Origin: Austropuccinia psidii | Taxonomy: Eukaryota > Basidiomycota > Pucciniomycetes > Pucciniales > Sphaerophragmiaceae | DNA length: 64,000 nt | Assembly: GCA_023105745.1 (NCBI GenBank) | Contig: JALGQZ010000009.1 | Location: forward strand, 30,544,107 to 30,608,106 | Direction: 5' to 3' | Shown: one piece after another, positions 60,163 through 64,000 of the stretch | Position numbering within the stretch: position 1 is the first letter of the stretch | How the letters are laid out: each line of letters opens with the position of its first letter | The notes under the pieces: generated by a model | Seen by the model: the letters and a program-made list of their open reading frames with translations, nothing else | Database searches by the model: none | What the model was told of the DNA's origin: nothing | Made by a program: the position numbers and the translations under genes

Positions 60163-63100
60163 CAAAGAGTGAAATATCTTAATACTGGGGCTCACTTGTG
60201 GTCTAATAAGGCCAATAAAGGGCTGGATTGAGATTATATGTGTTTTTGAGATCACAAGGTGTCATTATTTCCTGATACAAGGTGAACCCCTTCTTCTACA
60301 GACTCCCCAGACTTATCAAGAACTGTACAGGATTCTCCTTAGGGATTCTTATTTGAGACTTTATGAGTAATAAGAATATAAAAATCCTTTCCATCGACTT
60401 TAAACCCCATATCTCACTCATATTTTCAAGTATTTTACAGAATAGATCTGTACAGGATTTTGTGGGATTCTAAACTTGAAGCCTTGGTATCTTTTTAAGT
60501 TCCCAATATACAGATCTCGAAACTGGCTTTCAGTTTATCTCTGAATAATTTATAAGAGCTTATCACACCTTTTCTACACTTTGTATTCAGTATGGAAATG
60601 CTATACAGGCTCAAAGTATTTCTGCCTTTTGTGAAAAAGGGTATTTTTCTTTCAAAAGGGAATCTCTACTACCATTTTATCTATGTGGTACAGGTTCTTG
60701 AGTAATATCATTTGATAGGTAAAATCATTCCTATCGCAGAATATTTTATTAGTTTGTTATAACATTGAGATTTCAGAATTTAGATGGTGGGTGAGAATTT
60801 CATAACTTTCTTTTTACTATTTTCATTTTAAAAATTGTGGTATATTCTTCTCTGGTCATGTTACAGACTTAAAAATGTTATTCTTGCGTAGATTTCTTTG
60901 AATTATTAAAAAACCTCCACCCACATGATGGTGATGTTATTGAAATTAAGAATTTTAGATGAAAGTTTAAAATTAAGATCTATGATCAGTAAGAGTTTAC
61001 AGCCTCAATGATTTTTTTATTTCTTATTTTTTGGTGACAAGAATAGTATATTCTGTATCAAGAAGCATATCTCTTTCATATTATCCCATGTACAGGCCGT
61101 ACTTGTTCAATCTTGGCTCTGGTATTTTTTAGCTTGTTACTCCTTGATTGATTTTCATAAAGGCAAGGGATTTTCATTTTATTATTTTGGTTTGGTTGCT
61201 TTTTTCTTTTATCTTGGATTTCGTTATTATCATCTAGGTTCAATTCAAAGTATTAAAAGAAGATTTCTATGAACCTACCCCATATTCTTCCTTTGTTTTT
61301 GAAAGTTAATGAAGGAAATTTTACTTTCATTTTTTCCACCACAGGTGAGAATTTTCCATAGCTTCAATAATCTCAAATATATTAGAAATTTTCTCGAATA
61401 TAGAGTGTTAGTAATAATACTTAGATTTTCAATATTATCATCTATCACCTATATTCTATTTTAAAATGTTTGGTCCTCCTAGGGTAGGGTTGGATTAGTG
61501 CAGTGTCTAAATAGCTTCTTTGGAAAGAAAATCTGAAAGTTATTCTTACCAACTCAGAATCTTTTTTCAGCGATTTTGGAAGGTCTTTTTTTCTAATCAA
61601 ATTTGCCTTAAAAATCTTTTTTGATCTATACTAAAGTGGTTTTTTATATGTTGAGACTGAAACTCCTATGAATTTAAATAATAAGATAAGTTGTGTATCT
61701 CATTAAAATTGAAGCTATAAGGACACAGAGGACGCTAATACCTAAATAATAGAACACAGAAATAGCCTTAGTGAAATATTAAAGGTGAGTAAATGGAAAT
61801 CAGGAATGAATCCTAGAGAGTAGGATGTAGAGTTTTTCAATATATTAAGAATTACTTATAATGTAAATTTTCTTAAAACTACATTTGAAATTGTCAAAAG
61901 TCCATACCTCTTTAAGCCCGTGCGCTTTTTGATCCACCGTTTTGATGCCTGCTTAAACCATATCTGAAACCTATAACCTCTCCAACGCAATAATACATGC
62001 CCTTCCTGTACACCAAAATCTAACTTACCTCGGAAGATACCTTTTTTGTATTACCTATACTTTTTTCCACAGTTTTCTTCCCCCCATTACTTTTCTCAAA
62101 ATTTAGAGTCCACCTGAAACACCACTTTTTGCCACACAAAGTGGCAAAATACTTTTTTTCCTCACCCCATAATCCAGCCTTCTTTATAATTCACCAGATT
62201 AATTATTAGGCTGAGTTTTATTTACTTGGATCCATCATTGATGCACTGGAAACATATGTTTATTCAAAGAAAAAGAAATCTCTGGGAAAATAAAAGAGTG
62301 GAAATCTGACCAAAGAAGATGAATATTGCCTTTATAATCAAGGAAATATAATTGAAGAGCATCTTCTTAGCAAATTCATAGAAACAAATCATAACCACAG
62401 GGAGAAAATTATGATCAGCAAGTGAAAATTTGATCCCCTGGCGCAAATTGTTGATAAATTTGCACAAACTTTTTAATCTCATAAATTGAAGCAATAACTC
62501 AAAGGAACAGAATTACAAAAAAAATGAAGAAAAAATGGTTCCAAATTCAAGCTCTCAAGTTTCAAACCTTACACAAAAAAACAATTCTGGACTTATCCCA
62601 CAGGAATGGAAAGAAGCAAGATCAAACATTTGAGTAATTCAAAACCTTTTACCCCCGCCTGGCTTTGAAGAAGCCAGGAATTTCTGTTTGTTTTAAAAAT
62701 GAGTCAAAGATAAATACCAAATACCAAGCCCATTTTTCCTGAAAAAAATTATTTTTGGTTGCTCTCAAACACATCAAATACAATGAGATCATGGAAGAGT
62801 GGTTCCAGAAATCATTTTAACGAGGGATGTCCTTTGGGCAAAATTGAAGGACTTTTCCCAATTTCTTTGAATACCCAGAAAGAGTTGGATAAGCTTTTCA
62901 AAAAGATGGGCTTATTCCATTGAGAATAGGAGTAACCTACAAGATTACAAGAATAATGGCGAAGCTAATTCAGTAGACCTTACAGAAGTCACAAATGATC
63001 CTGGATTACTTTCCCCAATTCTGGAAAAGTGAAATGTATGAGATATCTTTAGCATGGATTAAACTGGGATATTCCATGCGGAATTCAAGTCTAAATATTT

Positions 63101-64000
63101 AAATGGCCAGAAAGTTTGAATTCCTAACTTTTAGATTCTTGATCAGAGTTCCCCTGATAAATGTCTATCTTATAATTAATTAAAAGGGACTAAGTCAAAG
63201 AAGCACTTATGACAATCTCATTGATTTTAAATTCAACTGGGATAAAATTGCTACCATTGCTGTTCGTTGGTAAATTTAATTTCGATGCTTTTTCTAGAAG
63301 AATTATTACTTTTATCTTGGATACTAGTACTATCATAATATAGAAGCATTGAAAACATCAAAAATATTCCAAAATTGGATCAAAGAATGAAATAACATCC
63401 TTTGAGAGAAAAAATGGAAAATAGCTTTTCTCTTAGACAGCTTCAAAGAACACAATTCACCTCAAGGGTCACTTTCAAAAATTAAAAATAATTTCAGTCC
63501 CAATCTAACAGTGCATTATTCTCCACTCAATTCTGGAATCATTCAAGCCCTCAAGGCCCACTATTGCAAGATATTTGTCAGTTTAGAAAATTTGGTACCA
63601 TAACACAATAATTAAATCAAATTATATTCATAATATTGACCAACTCAGTGCAATGTAGCTTTTTCACATTACATGGAATACAATCTCAAAGTGAACAATT
63701 TTCAACTGGTGGTCTCACTCAAATATTATTTCAGAAGTTGATTAAATACCAATTTGTAATGGGATCCTCGAATCTGTAGGTCTATTGGAAGAAAGAATTG
63801 AACATTTTGAAACACTTGGCTTACTTAAAAACCAAAATCAAATACCTAAATCAAAGTTTCTCAATCCATCAAATGAAAATTAACACAATACATTATCAAC
63901 CTCCAAAATCTTTGAACAAAGGTATTCCTTCACTCAAGAGAAAGTGGAAGTCAAATTTAAAGAAAAGTCTCTTCCAATTCCTCAACTATGTGAATTACAA
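60163..64000. other. No recognised gene
   Basis: 60163-61900 is AT-rich with stops in all frames. 61900-62220 has somewhat more G+C and no LTR similarity. 62264-62494 (minus) is a short hydrophobic frame without a known domain. 62500-64000 has discontinuous plus-strand coding-like pieces (for example ISLNTQKELDKLFKKMGLF near 62855-62915) that may be an old repeat. I could not name any of it. Confidence 0.35.

Noticed and set aside
1..64000. tRNA, rRNA, CRISPR array or bacterial operon signals
   Set aside because: None seen on reading. Introns, LTRs and AT-rich spacers mark the window as eukaryotic. A tRNAscan or Rfam run would be needed to exclude a small RNA gene.

Overview
This is a window of an AT-rich eukaryotic nuclear genome, almost certainly a fungus and most likely a rust (Pucciniales). 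Austropuccinia psidii is my best guess from the style of its Ty3 elements; that is recognition, not a search result. Short spliceosomal introns of 56-95 nt with GT...AG ends, no bacterial signals, long AT-rich stretches and nested transposons all fit. I see no rRNA, tRNA, CRISPR array or operon.

Layout. 1-3372: 5' part of a minus-strand Ty3-type chromovirus (family 1, copy A: gag, leader, LTR). 3372-4160: remnant of a MULE transposase. 5120-5495: end of a family-1 LTR. 6470-9200: an island with visibly more G+C that holds minus-strand coding pieces, including a secreted Cu/Zn-SOD-like relict. 11578-26709: plus-strand family-1 copy B, split in its protease region by a PIF/Harbinger DNA transposon (16422-22095). 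28444-38980: minus-strand family-1 copy C, the most complete retroelement, with 5-bp target duplications AAAGG. About 28236-60162: pieces of a second, diverged family (family 2), mostly minus strand. Into these landed copy C, two solo family-1 LTRs (42118-44080, 54791-56609) and a solo family-2 LTR (45912-47816). 60163-64000: nothing recognised.

The most notable object is the Harbinger element. It carries three genes whose reading frames stay open across predicted introns: a DDE transposase (396 aa), a Myb/SANT-like accessory protein with a coiled-coil tail (337 aa), and a Tet/JBP-like 2OG-Fe(II) dioxygenase (430 aa). The last family oxidises methylated bases in DNA, so this transposon seems to carry its own DNA-demethylation-type enzyme. 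All three are intact while the retroelement around them is full of stops. Copy C serves as an empty site and fixes the insertion to the base.

The retroelements are non-autonomous relics, but their regulatory parts are readable: a TATA box and initiator in the LTR, a conserved 11-bp-stem hairpin in every LTR, a frame-consistent intron at the start of gag in all three family-1 copies, a possible primer-binding site, polypurine tracts and a chromodomain-like tail after integrase. Exon coordinates were derived by eye; none was tested against transcripts.
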